NCBI GenBank assembly: GCA_037444185.1
Contig: JBBIMW010000027.1
Location: forward strand, 1 to 32,538
From: JAILZP01 sp037444185
GTDB taxonomy: Bacteria > Bacillota > Desulfotomaculia > Desulfotomaculales > Desulfocucumaceae
Direction: 5' to 3'
DNA length: 32,538 nt
A model generated the notes under the pieces. The model was given only the letters and a program-made list of their open reading frames with translations, did no database searches and had not been told where the DNA came from. Positions 8,392 through 14,615 of the stretch are shown piece after piece. Position numbers and translations under genes: made by a program. Each line of letters begins with the position of its first letter. Positions within the stretch are counted from its first letter, which is position 1.

Positions 8392-8772
8392 TTATCCTTC
8401 CCCGGCCACCTTGCGCCCGCAATATGAGCAGTATTTACCGCCGGCGGGCAGGTCCACCTTGCACTCCGGACAGGTGAGGCCTTTGGGCTGCATCTTTTCG
8501 ATCTGCCGGTTCACGGCTTTGATTTCCTCCTCCAGCCTGGCCGTACTTCTTAAAAGGCGGTCGATTTCATCATCCACATCCCCTGCGCCACTGTACTTTT
8601 GATAAACCAGGGCGCCCAGACCCGACAGATTGTGCTCCATTTCTTTTTCCAGCTTGGAAAGATCAAATTTGAGCTTTGTCACTTCCACCAGTTCACCTGA
8701 TCGGCGGGCTGTCTCCTTGGCTATACCGCCAAGCTCTTTAGCCTTTTCACTGACCTTTTGAAAAAAATCCAT
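8392..8772 (-). CDS. coiled-coil protein with C-terminal zinc ribbon
   Basis: This is a protein of 126 residues with no specific family that I recognise. It has a predicted helical, charged segment (roughly residues 1-95, including EKEMEHN and RLEEEIKAVNRQIEKM) followed by a four-cysteine zinc ribbon, CPECKVDLPAGGKYCSYCG. The helix plus zinc ribbon layout is common in small Clostridia proteins, some of them membrane- or envelope-associated, but no membrane segment is seen here. ATG at 8772 is chosen because GGAGGT lies eight bases before it; the ATG six bases upstream is too close. It sits divergently from the DUF2889-like gene. Confidence 0.8.
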   Translation of the reverse strand: MDFFQKVSEKAKELGGIAKETARRSGELVEVTKLKFDLSKLEKEMEHNLSGLGALVYQKYSGAGDVDDEIDRLLRSTARLEEEIKAVNRQIEKMQPKGLTCPECKVDLPAGGKYCSYCGRKVAGEG

Positions 8773-8934
8773 TTTCATCCACCTCCGAAATATTTTATTA
8801 TTTGGCCGCAACGGATTGTACGGAGGAAAACACTGCATTCTGTAGAATAAAAAAGTCCAAAGATAATGCATGGGCGGAAAACAACCGGGGCCGGAAACTG
8901 TCTTTATTGAAATTATATATCGGGAGGGGTCGCT

Positions 8935-9747
8935 TTGAAAAGCATACATCACAGCCACTTTTACACCTCGGTGGATATTAGCGGCTCCGGCAACCTGCAC
9001 GGCAGGACTGTTTTCCTGTCCGCAGCCATGGAATGCGCCGCCAGCCTTCTGGTCGACATCAGGAGCTTTAAAATTGAAAAGGCCCGCTGGGAAACGTACA
9101 GAGGTCCGGACGGGCCTCTATTCAGAGACATTGACGGGCTGACCGGGGTGGAGGCGTACCTGGGAAGTGGAAACGCCCTGCGCCACGCAGTTCTGGAAAA
9201 CTGCGGCGAGAAGGCGCTGGATCTTATATCCGAAACCGTCAGGGGCATAATACAGGCCGAGACTTTTTTGTACCGGGAGCGGGGCTACCCGGACGCCAAA
9301 AGCTACGACCACCACTGGGAAAGGATGTATCTGAACACCTGTCGCTACTACAGCAGCCTTGACAGGGTATCCCGCCGCTGGGAGGAGCACGTGGCCGTCC
9401 AGAAAAGGTTCAACAACCTTTTTAACCGGTTTAAAAGCATATCGGTGGCGGATGGAGAGGGTTCCTACCATGCGGACGCCGGCCTTTCGGATTCTTTTCA
9501 CCAGGTGGGAGTGAACGCCATACTGGATAAAAAAACAGGGGCCGTCACCGATGTGTACTGCCGGCTGTTGAGGGCCCCCGACCCGGTGTGCTTCGAAGCG
9601 GGCGGCTTTGCCCAAAACCTGCTGGGCCTGCCCCTCGCGGCCATGAGTAAAAGGGAGATTGCCGCAACCCTGGAAAAAAACCGGGGCTGCGTCCACATGA
9701 TTGATATATGCAGTGATTTGGCAAGCGTGCTGAAAGAATATTTTTAA
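8935..9747 (+). CDS. DUF2889-like protein of unknown function
   Basis: The 270-residue protein resembles the DUF2889 family, judged by its overall pattern and by the C-terminal CVHMIDICSDLASVL segment, which matches the family's ending as I remember it. It carries many histidines near the N terminus (HHSHFYTS) and DHHWERMYLNTCRYY in the middle, which could bind metal; this is inference. No signal peptide or membrane span is visible. The TTG start has GGGAGGGG upstream with good spacing. It is followed 94 bases later by the acetyltransferase gene, which has its own promoter, so the two may or may not be one unit. No function is known to me. Confidence 0.75.
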   Translation: MKSIHHSHFYTSVDISGSGNLHGRTVFLSAAMECAASLLVDIRSFKIEKARWETYRGPDGPLFRDIDGLTGVEAYLGSGNALRHAVLENCGEKALDLISETVRGIIQAETFLYRERGYPDAKSYDHHWERMYLNTCRYYSSLDRVSRRWEEHVAVQKRFNNLFNRFKSISVADGEGSYHADAGLSDSFHQVGVNAILDKKTGAVTDVYCRLLRAPDPVCFEAGGFAQNLLGLPLAAMSKREIAATLEKNRGCVHMIDICSDLASVLKEYF

Positions 9748-9770
9748 CATTGCCAATTGGGCCGGCTCTA

Positions 9771-9799
9771 TTGTAAATTATGGCCGCCATCCCTATAAT
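9771..9799 (+). promoter_or_regulatory. sigma-A type promoter of the acetyltransferase gene
   Basis: TTGTAA (9771-9776), a 17-base spacer, and a perfect TATAAT (9794-9799) lie just upstream of the AcuA-like gene. The transcript would start near 9806, leaving a leader of about 35 bases. Confidence 0.75.
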
Positions 9800-9841
9800 A
9801 TGGATAAATGTCAGGCGATATAAATTAAGGTGGTGATGATA

Positions 9842-10471
9842 TTGGCGGCAGGCAGATACGAACTTGAAACCCCGAAAGGAACTGTTTACATAGAAGGCCC
9901 GGCGGACAGATCTCACCTGGGCGCCTTGGACATGAACGACGGGCTGAATAATTTCAGGCCGGCAAAAAAACAGCATGAAGCGCTGATAAAAATTGCCGGC
10001 CTGCCCGCTGGCATGGTGTATATAGCCGGGCACGAAAATGAAATAATCGGCTATGTGACCTTTCACAAAGCCAACGAGTTCACCCGCTGGCACAAGAACC
10101 CCAGGGTGCTGGAGATGGGAGGCATCGAAATCAGCCCAGACTGGCGCAATTGCAAGGTGGGCGATAATTTGATGAGGGTGGCCTTTTCTGATAAAACACT
10201 GGAGGATTTTATCGTCATCACCATGGAATACTGCTGGCACTGGGACTTGAGAAACAGCGGCCTGGATGTATGGGAATACCAAAGAATGCTGACCAGACTT
10301 TTCGCCAGGGCCGGCTTAAACAAGATAACCACCGACGACCCGGAAATCCTTGAACACCCGGCCAACGTATTTATGGTCCGCATCGGAAAAAACGTGCCCA
10401 AACAGGACATCATGCATTTTGAGTCATTGCGTTTCCTCGGCAAACTGGATCCTTCCATGGATTTTGCCTGA
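9842..10471 (+). CDS. AcuA-like protein lysine acetyltransferase (GNAT)
   Basis: The protein resembles AcuA, the GNAT-fold enzyme of Bacillus that acetylates and turns off acetyl-CoA synthetase. The acetyl-CoA binding region lies around residues 92-112 (GGIEISPDWRNCKVGDNL), with a weak form of the usual RxxGxG loop. The family-typical MEYCWHWDLRNSGLDVWEY follows, then TDDPEI and HPANVFMVRIGK. From the TTG at 9842 it has 209 residues, the family length. Alternative starts at 9836 (ATG) and 9830 (GTG) overlap the AAGGTGGTGAT ribosome site and are less likely. No acs, acuB or acuC gene is in the window; a sirtuin gene is nearby. Confidence 0.85.
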   Translation: MAAGRYELETPKGTVYIEGPADRSHLGALDMNDGLNNFRPAKKQHEALIKIAGLPAGMVYIAGHENEIIGYVTFHKANEFTRWHKNPRVLEMGGIEISPDWRNCKVGDNLMRVAFSDKTLEDFIVITMEYCWHWDLRNSGLDVWEYQRMLTRLFARAGLNKITTDDPEILEHPANVFMVRIGKNVPKQDIMHFESLRFLGKLDPSMDFA

Positions 10472-10490
10472 TGGATTTGGCGACATCCTC

Positions 10491-10528
10491 AAAGGTCCGG
10501 GGGATTCACAAAAACGCCCCGGACCTTT
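10491..10528. terminator. bidirectional terminator after the acetyltransferase gene
   Basis: AAAGGTCCGGGG and CCCCGGACCTTT form a perfect 12-bp stem with a 14-base loop. TTTTG follows on the plus strand and TTTGAGG on the minus strand. It separates the convergent acetyltransferase and coiled-coil genes. Confidence 0.85.
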
Positions 10529-10548
10529 TGTTATTGATAAAAAGATTT

Positions 10549-11115
10549 TCAGTCTGTTTTTCTGATTCTTTCTTTCAGTTCGGCCAGGCCTGTTTCAAAG
10601 CGGGCATTCATCTGTCTCATCAGGGCGGCCCACTCCTCCCGGAATTCCATCCTTTCCATGTTTCGGTCCCTGACGCCCTGCCTCCTGGCCACCCTGCCGC
10701 GCATTTCCATTTCCTGCTTGAACCTTTCCCTGGTCTGTTCGACAGTCTGGTTGTAATATTGCAGCATGTGATCCAATTCACCCAGCACTGCAGATACCTG
10801 CGCCACATCCCGCTTTATGGCCGGAATACCCTCCATGGCCCGGCGAATTGTCTGATTGGCAGCCTCATCGGTAGGCAGGGTTATGTTCATCAAAAGCACT
10901 TCCTGCAGACCTTCAATTACGTATTTTCGCACCTCCGCCGGCACCTCCCCCAGGGCGTCCCCGATGTTGAAACCTTTATTGTTCATAAAGGAGGCGCCCA
11001 GGGCCCTTCCCCGGGGAATATTTTCAATTCTGGCAATCTCCTCCGGCGAAACATCCCGGAAGGATCCCGCTCTTTCCAGTGCCCTCTCCAGGGCGGTTTT
11101 GATCCTGTCCTCCAT
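10549..11115 (-). CDS. uncharacterised helical (coiled-coil) protein
   Basis: The 188-residue protein is not one I can name with confidence. It starts with a charged helix (MEDRIKTALERALERAGSF), has a middle region ending in LPTDEAANQTIRRAMEG, and closes with a long, highly charged heptad-like helix (roughly residues 115-188, rich in R, E, M and Q). No signal peptide, membrane span or enzyme motif is visible. The ATG follows GGAAGGATGA. Its leader has a strong hairpin with a T tract (11141-11177) and a palindrome upstream, so expression may be regulated. It stands alone between convergent and divergent neighbours. Confidence 0.75.
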   Translation of the reverse strand: MEDRIKTALERALERAGSFRDVSPEEIARIENIPRGRALGASFMNNKGFNIGDALGEVPAEVRKYVIEGLQEVLLMNITLPTDEAANQTIRRAMEGIPAIKRDVAQVSAVLGELDHMLQYYNQTVEQTRERFKQEMEMRGRVARRQGVRDRNMERMEFREEWAALMRQMNARFETGLAELKERIRKTD

Positions 11116-11140
11116 TGCATCTCATCCTTCCGTTTAGATG

Positions 11141-11177
11141 AAAAAGCGGCAGTCCGGCATGCAGTCCCTTCTGCCGC
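11141..11177 (-). terminator. hairpin plus T tract in the leader of the coiled-coil gene
   Basis: On the minus strand GCGGCAG and CTGCCGC form a 7-bp stem with an 18-base loop followed by TTTTT. It lies 26 bases before the coiled-coil gene start. It could be an attenuator or the end of transcripts from cwlD and the carbohydrate-binding gene. Confidence 0.6.
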
Positions 11178-11180
11178 CAC

Positions 11181-11196
11181 AGTATATTAGTATACT
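11181..11196. promoter_or_regulatory. AGTATA-TTAG-TATACT palindrome, candidate operator
   Basis: A perfect 6-bp inverted repeat with a 4-base spacer lies in an AT-rich stretch between the coiled-coil gene (minus) and the small membrane gene (plus). It also contains -10-like TATACT sequences. The symmetry suggests binding by a dimeric regulator; the regulator is unknown. Confidence 0.4.
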
Positions 11197-11269
11197 ATAA
11201 ATTTGTTTTCACTCCTGCATACACGATATAAATTCTTATTCCGCATTCCTTATTCTTTCAGGAGACAAA

Positions 11270-11305
11270 ATGGGTGGGACGTCGGGTACCCGGCACAAGG
11301 CTTGA
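11270..11305 (+). other. 11-codon open frame with ribosome site
   Basis: ATG with AGGAG upstream opens an 11-codon frame containing a perfect CGGGTACCCG palindrome. It lies 66 bases before the small membrane gene. It may be a leader peptide or chance; nothing else was recognised in the 256 bases between 11116 and 11371 apart from the sites listed. Confidence 0.15.
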
Positions 11306-11371
11306 AGAACCGCAGGAATAGAGCCGAATTAATAGTCAAATGCTAATAATAAAACCGGGAGGTCGTTTAAA

Positions 11372-11548
11372 ATGATGGGAAATTGGTACGGCAACATGTT
11401 TAGCGGCATGGGGATGCTAATGTTTATCGGCGCAGTGGTGATCCATATTGTTTTACTGGTGGCCGCCTGGAGAGCAATGAAGGCCCACGAGTCCATAGCC
11501 GAGTCACTTAAAGATCTCGCTCGGCAAAGCTCCAATACCAAACCGTGA
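11372..11548 (+). CDS. 58-residue single-span membrane protein
   Basis: This small gene begins with ATGATG, has GGGAGG eight bases upstream and codes for 58 residues. One hydrophobic helix (about residues 15-34, MLMFIGAVVIHIVLLVAAW) is followed by a charged cytoplasmic-looking tail with ESIAESLKDLARQ. The N terminus is rich in Met, Gly and aromatic residues (MMGNWYGNMFSGMGM). I do not recognise a named family. It is followed by a strong hairpin and converges on the carbohydrate-binding gene. The good ribosome site and the clear membrane helix make it a probable real gene. Confidence 0.7.
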   Translation: MMGNWYGNMFSGMGMLMFIGAVVIHIVLLVAAWRAMKAHESIAESLKDLARQSSNTKP

Positions 11549-11560
11549 TTTTAAGTGTCG

Positions 11561-11585
11561 GAACCCGGGGGGATGCCCCGGGTTC
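11561..11585. terminator. strong GC hairpin between convergent genes
   Basis: GAACCCGGGG and CCCCGGGTTC form a perfect 10-bp stem with a 5-base loop right after the small membrane gene and before the stop of the carbohydrate-binding gene. There is no T tract on either strand, so it may stall polymerase or protect the RNA 3' end rather than terminate by itself. Confidence 0.5.
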
Positions 11586-11591
11586 TTCGAG

Positions 11592-11894
11592 TTACGAACG
11601 TACTATCCAGTTGTGCCCATTATTGTTGTCCCAGTTGTTGGCCGAGTCCTTGAAACAGAAGATGGCGCTGCTGTCGGTCAATCTTACGGTCTTCTCCCAT
11701 CCCCGGGGAGAGCGGTCCATTCTTTGGGTCGAGATACTGCTCCATCGGGCAGGATCCCCGAACCCGCAGTGCAAATACACCTGATCGGCGCCCGACCTGG
11801 ACAAAAGGCCGTTGTAAACAATGGTGGCCTCATTGCCAAAGGTCCCCTGCTTAACCTCAACGCCCCTCGCCTGATCGTTCCATGAATGCACCAA
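11592..11894 (-). CDS. small CBM25/CBM53-like carbohydrate-binding protein
   Basis: The 100-residue protein consists almost only of a starch-binding-type beta-sandwich module: IVYNGLLSRSGADQVYLHCGF, then RGWEKTV, and the C-terminal CFKDSANNWDNNNGHNW pattern typical of CBM25/CBM53. No catalytic domain and no signal peptide are present. The TTG at 11894 is chosen because GGGAGGTG lies seven bases upstream. An ATG at 11996 overlaps the cwlD stop as ATGA and would add 34 residues, but it lacks a ribosome site and the extra residues are basic and not typical. It lies directly behind cwlD and is probably cotranscribed; glycogen or cell-wall glycan are possible ligands. Confidence 0.8.
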   Translation of the reverse strand: MVHSWNDQARGVEVKQGTFGNEATIVYNGLLSRSGADQVYLHCGFGDPARWSSISTQRMDRSPRGWEKTVRLTDSSAIFCFKDSANNWDNNNGHNWIVRS

Positions 11895-11992
11895 AATAAC
11901 ACCTCCCGGCTGATTATTGGGGTCATATATATGATGCCACCGGGTTTTTTGTTTAATTCCGCCACGGCAAGGTAATTTCTGAAAATGTATCT

Positions 11993-12742
11993 TCATGTTT
12001 TCGGATCTTGGTTCTGTTTTCTCATATCCCTGTCCGCCAGGTATTTCACCAGGCCGCAGTAAATGGCGAAGGCTGTTTTGCTCTGGTACGCCGGATCCAT
12101 CAGCAGTTTTTCCTCGGCGGGGTTGGAAATGAAACCTATCTCTACAATCACCGCCGGCATTTTGCAGTGCCTGATAAAATAATCGATCTGTTCAGGCTTC
12201 CGGCTGGTGTTTTTTAAGACCCTGGACAGTTCATTCTGAATAAGCCGGCTCAAAATCTTGCCTTCGTCCGAACCGGGCTGGGAAAAAGTCTGGGCTCCCC
12301 TTTGCCCCCGGTCCCGGACAAAGCTGTTCACATGGATGCTGATAAACAAGTCGGCGCCTTTTTGGTTGGCGATTTCAACCCGCCTGGTCAAGTCCGACCT
12401 CTTTTTATGCGGAGCATCCGGGTCCGCCAGCCAAACATCGCTTTCCCGGGTCAGAATAACCAACGCCCCGGCATGAGCCACCAGCTCCGCCAGCTTTTTG
12501 GACACGGCCAGGGTAATATCTTCCTCCAAGGATCCGCCAAAACCACGGGAGCCGGAGTCTATACCCCCGTGGCCCGGGTCGATGACAATCAGCCTGCCCG
12601 CCATGACAGCAGACAGGGCTTCGATGGATTTTCTTTCCCGGGCGCCGGATGGGTACAGCCAGAAGCCGCAGGCCAGTGCCATCAACGTAACCGCAAATAT
12701 CAAGTTGCGACCGCTGATCCAAAAAGCCCTTATCACCGGCAA
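11993..12742 (-). CDS. cwlD: N-acetylmuramoyl-L-alanine amidase CwlD
   Basis: CwlD is a zinc amidase that removes peptides from cortex muramic acid during sporulation, a step needed to form muramic lactam for germination. One N-terminal membrane anchor is visible (about residues 13-31). The Amidase_3 zinc ligands appear in IDPGHGGIDSG, LEEDIT and SIHVNSF, and the catalytic Glu in VEIGFISNPAEE. The length of 249 residues fits. It starts with TTG after GGGGGTGA. The placement after rpsI is the usual one in Firmicutes; a hairpin separates it from rpsI. Its presence says that the organism can probably make spores. Confidence 0.93.
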   Translation of the reverse strand: MPVIRAFWISGRNLIFAVTLMALACGFWLYPSGARERKSIEALSAVMAGRLIVIDPGHGGIDSGSRGFGGSLEEDITLAVSKKLAELVAHAGALVILTRESDVWLADPDAPHKKRSDLTRRVEIANQKGADLFISIHVNSFVRDRGQRGAQTFSQPGSDEGKILSRLIQNELSRVLKNTSRKPEQIDYFIRHCKMPAVIVEIGFISNPAEEKLLMDPAYQSKTAFAIYCGLVKYLADRDMRKQNQDPKT

Positions 12743-12829
12743 AGGGCGTCACCCCCGTTTAAAAGCGGAATGCGCGGGGCTTCCCGCCCCTCACTCTTTA
12801 ATACTATGACAAGGATGGCGCATATATGC

Positions 12830-12858
12830 AAAGAAGGAAGGCTCTTCCTTCCTTCTTT
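12830..12858. terminator. terminator after rpsI
   Basis: AAAGAAGGAAGG and CCTTCCTTCTTT form a perfect 12-bp stem with the loop CTCTT, 31 bases after the rpsI stop. On the minus strand the 3' arm ends in TTCTTTG. It probably ends the rplM-rpsI transcript. A GCATATATGC palindrome abuts it at 12820-12829. Confidence 0.7.
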
Positions 12859-12889
12859 GAGAGAGTATTGCAAAAAAGGCTTGCACTTA

Positions 12890-13282
12890 TTACCGCTTGG
12901 AGTACTGGGGCGCGCGCCTTGCCTTTTTAAGCCCGTATTTCCTTCTTTCCTTCATGCGCGGGTCCCTGGTCATAAACCCCGCCTTTTTGAGCACTGGCCG
13001 CAAATTGGGGTCCGCCTGAACCAGGGCCCTGGCCAGGCCAAGCCTCACCGCGCCCGCCTGACCGCTGACACCGCCGCCCCGGGCACTTACAATGACATCA
13101 AACCGCCCGCTGCAGCCGGTCAGTTCGAGGGGCTGATTGACTATCACCTCAAGCACCCTGCGGCCAAAATAATCCAGCGGTTTCTTGCCGTTTATGATTA
13201 TACTTCCCTCGCCGGCACGGATATAAACCCTGGCCACGGCGTTCTTTCTCCGTCCCGTGCCGCTGAAATTCACCTGTGACAT
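12890..13282 (-). CDS. rpsI: 30S ribosomal protein S9
   Basis: S9 sits in the head of the small subunit and its C-terminal tail reaches the P-site tRNA. The 130 residues start with VNFSGTGRRKNAVARVYI and end in the universal basic tail with RAPQYSKR, whose last Arg contacts tRNA. ISARGGGVSGQAGAVRLG-like core sequence (VSARGGGVSGQAGAVRLGLA) is intact. It follows rplM by 26 bases, forming the usual two-gene unit. Start ATG; GGAGGGGAATA upstream serves as the ribosome site. Confidence 0.98.
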   Translation of the reverse strand: MSQVNFSGTGRRKNAVARVYIRAGEGSIIINGKKPLDYFGRRVLEVIVNQPLELTGCSGRFDVIVSARGGGVSGQAGAVRLGLARALVQADPNLRPVLKKAGFMTRDPRMKERRKYGLKKARRAPQYSKR

Positions 13283-13308
13283 CCGTTATTCCCCTCCTTT
13301 CCTGCCGG

Positions 13309-13737
13309 TTACAGCGCCCATACTTCCGGTGTCTGCGCCGAGTGCGGATGGTCCGGTCCCCTGTATACCTTGAGCTTTCTGGCCATGGCCGCCCCCAGGC
13401 TGTTGTGCGGCAGCATCCCTACAATAGCCTTCCTTACGGCCAGCTCCGGCCTGTTATTCATCAGGGTGGCATAATTGGTGACCTTGAGACCACCCGGGTA
13501 GCCGCTATGTCTAATATATTTCTTCTTTTGCAGTTTGTTCCCGGTCAGAATTATCTTGCCGGCGTTAATCACTATTACATGGTCGCCGGTATCCGTGTTG
13601 GGAGTATAAGTGGGGCGGTGCTTGCCCCGCAATATCCTGGCGGCCTCGCTGGCCAACCGGCCGAGAACCTTGCCCTCGGCGTCCAGAATGTACCAGTTTT
13701 TCTTCAGCTCGCCCGGCTTGGCCATATAGGTTTTCAT
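13309..13737 (-). CDS. rplM: 50S ribosomal protein L13
   Basis: L13 is an early assembly protein of the large subunit. The 142-residue chain has the family features WYILDAEGKVLGRLASEAARILRGKH and DHVIVINAGKIILTGNKL, then KKKYIRHSGYPGGL and the closing LKVYRGPDHPHSAQTPE. It is first in the rplM-rpsI unit, with a consensus promoter 58-86 bases upstream of the ATG and GGAGGG as ribosome site. In low-GC Firmicutes this unit is often controlled by L13 through a short leader; the leader here has complementary segments that would fit. Confidence 0.98.
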   Translation of the reverse strand: MKTYMAKPGELKKNWYILDAEGKVLGRLASEAARILRGKHRPTYTPNTDTGDHVIVINAGKIILTGNKLQKKKYIRHSGYPGGLKVTNYATLMNNRPELAVRKAIVGMLPHNSLGAAMARKLKVYRGPDHPHSAQTPEVWAL

Positions 13738-13740
13738 TTA

Positions 13741-13788
13741 ATATCCCTCCAAAGAGCTTGTATGCAATTTATCAATTTTTGGCTCACA
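13741..13788 (-). promoter_or_regulatory. short rplM leader with alternative pairings
   Basis: In the roughly 50-base leader GAGC (13786-13783) can pair with GCTC (13757-13754), and CCAAA (13782-13778) with TTTGG (13753-13749), the latter touching the GGAGGG ribosome site. The two pairings exclude each other as simple nested stems. This fits an L13-type autoregulatory leader, but no alignment was done. Confidence 0.35.
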
Positions 13789-13794
13789 TTAGCT

Positions 13795-13823
13795 ATTCTA
13801 ATACTCCGGGCGGGCCGTGTCAA
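13795..13823 (-). promoter_or_regulatory. consensus promoter of rplM-rpsI
   Basis: On the minus strand TTGACA (13823-13818), a 17-base spacer and TAGAAT (13800-13795) lie between truA and rplM. It is the best sigma-A match in the window and lets rplM-rpsI be transcribed apart from the long upstream operon. Confidence 0.9.
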
Positions 13824-13867
13824 GAAATCTCAAAAACCTGCCCCCGATTCCCCAATCCCATCTACCA

Positions 13868-14611
13868 TCAATACACCACCCTGATTAAACATAACCCCTG
13901 GGGCGGCGCCGTCGGGCCGGCCATGACCCTGTCACCGGAGGCCAGTATTCCGGACACCTCCCCGGGCGCTATTTTTCCCAGTCCCACTTCCAAAAGGGTG
14001 CCGGCGATTATGCGCACCATGTGGTGAAGAAAACCTTCGCCCAGTAAATTCATACTGACCACGTCGCCGTCCCGGTCAATGCGGGCGTCATACAGCGTCC
14101 TGACCGTGCTTTTAACCGGCGTCCCCACCGCCATAAAGGTCTTGAAGTCGTGTCTTCCCTTCAGGCGTTCCGCCGCCACGCACATGGACTCAATGTCCAG
14201 GGGCCGCGGAAAAAAATAGCAATAACGCCTGAGGAATGGGTCGGGGGTCCTGGAATTGTGGATGCTGTATCTGTATTCCTTGGCCCTGGCCGAAAACCTG
14301 GCGTGGAAGTCTTGGGGCGCATCCTCCGCGGCCAGTACGGACACGTCGTCCGGCAGTACCCCGTTCAGGGCCAGGGGTATTCTGTCCGTGGGAATGTCCC
14401 ACCCGCCGGAATCAAAGTTCACCACCTGCCCCAGGGCATGCACCCCTGCATCTGTCCGCCCGGCGCCTACTATCTGCACTCTCCTGCCCGCCAGGCGCGA
14501 CAGGCTTTTTTCCAGCACCTCCTGAACCGTCGGCAGGCCGGTGCCCCTCTGTTCCTGAAAACCGTGGTAGGCAGTCCCGTCGTAAGCTACGGTCAGCTTT
14601 ATATTTCTCAT
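13868..14611 (-). CDS. truA: tRNA pseudouridine(38-40) synthase TruA
   Basis: TruA makes pseudouridine at positions 38-40 in the anticodon arm of tRNAs. The catalytic aspartate lies in GAGRTDAGVHALGQV (around residue 58 within RTDAGVHA), and the N-terminal VAYDGTAYHGFQ and later FHARFSARAKEYRY motifs are typical. The chain is 247 residues, the normal size. Its ATG is four bases after the ecfT stop, so it is translated in the same transcript as the transporter genes. This gene order ecfA1-ecfA2-ecfT-truA-rplM-rpsI is standard in Firmicutes. Confidence 0.97.
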   Translation of the reverse strand: MRNIKLTVAYDGTAYHGFQEQRGTGLPTVQEVLEKSLSRLAGRRVQIVGAGRTDAGVHALGQVVNFDSGGWDIPTDRIPLALNGVLPDDVSVLAAEDAPQDFHARFSARAKEYRYSIHNSRTPDPFLRRYCYFFPRPLDIESMCVAAERLKGRHDFKTFMAVGTPVKSTVRTLYDARIDRDGDVVSMNLLGEGFLHHMVRIIAGTLLEVGLGKIAPGEVSGILASGDRVMAGPTAPPQGLCLIRVVY

Positions 14612-14615
14612 CTTG

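Noticed and set aside
11140..11260. Promoters in the AT-rich stretch around TATACT
   Set aside because: Several -10-like words exist on both strands, but none has an acceptable -35 box at 16-18 bases.
11260..11340. Possible riboswitch (c-di-GMP-like GGGACG and GGGTACCC pieces)
   Set aside because: The conserved core and paired elements of that class could not be placed; only isolated words match.
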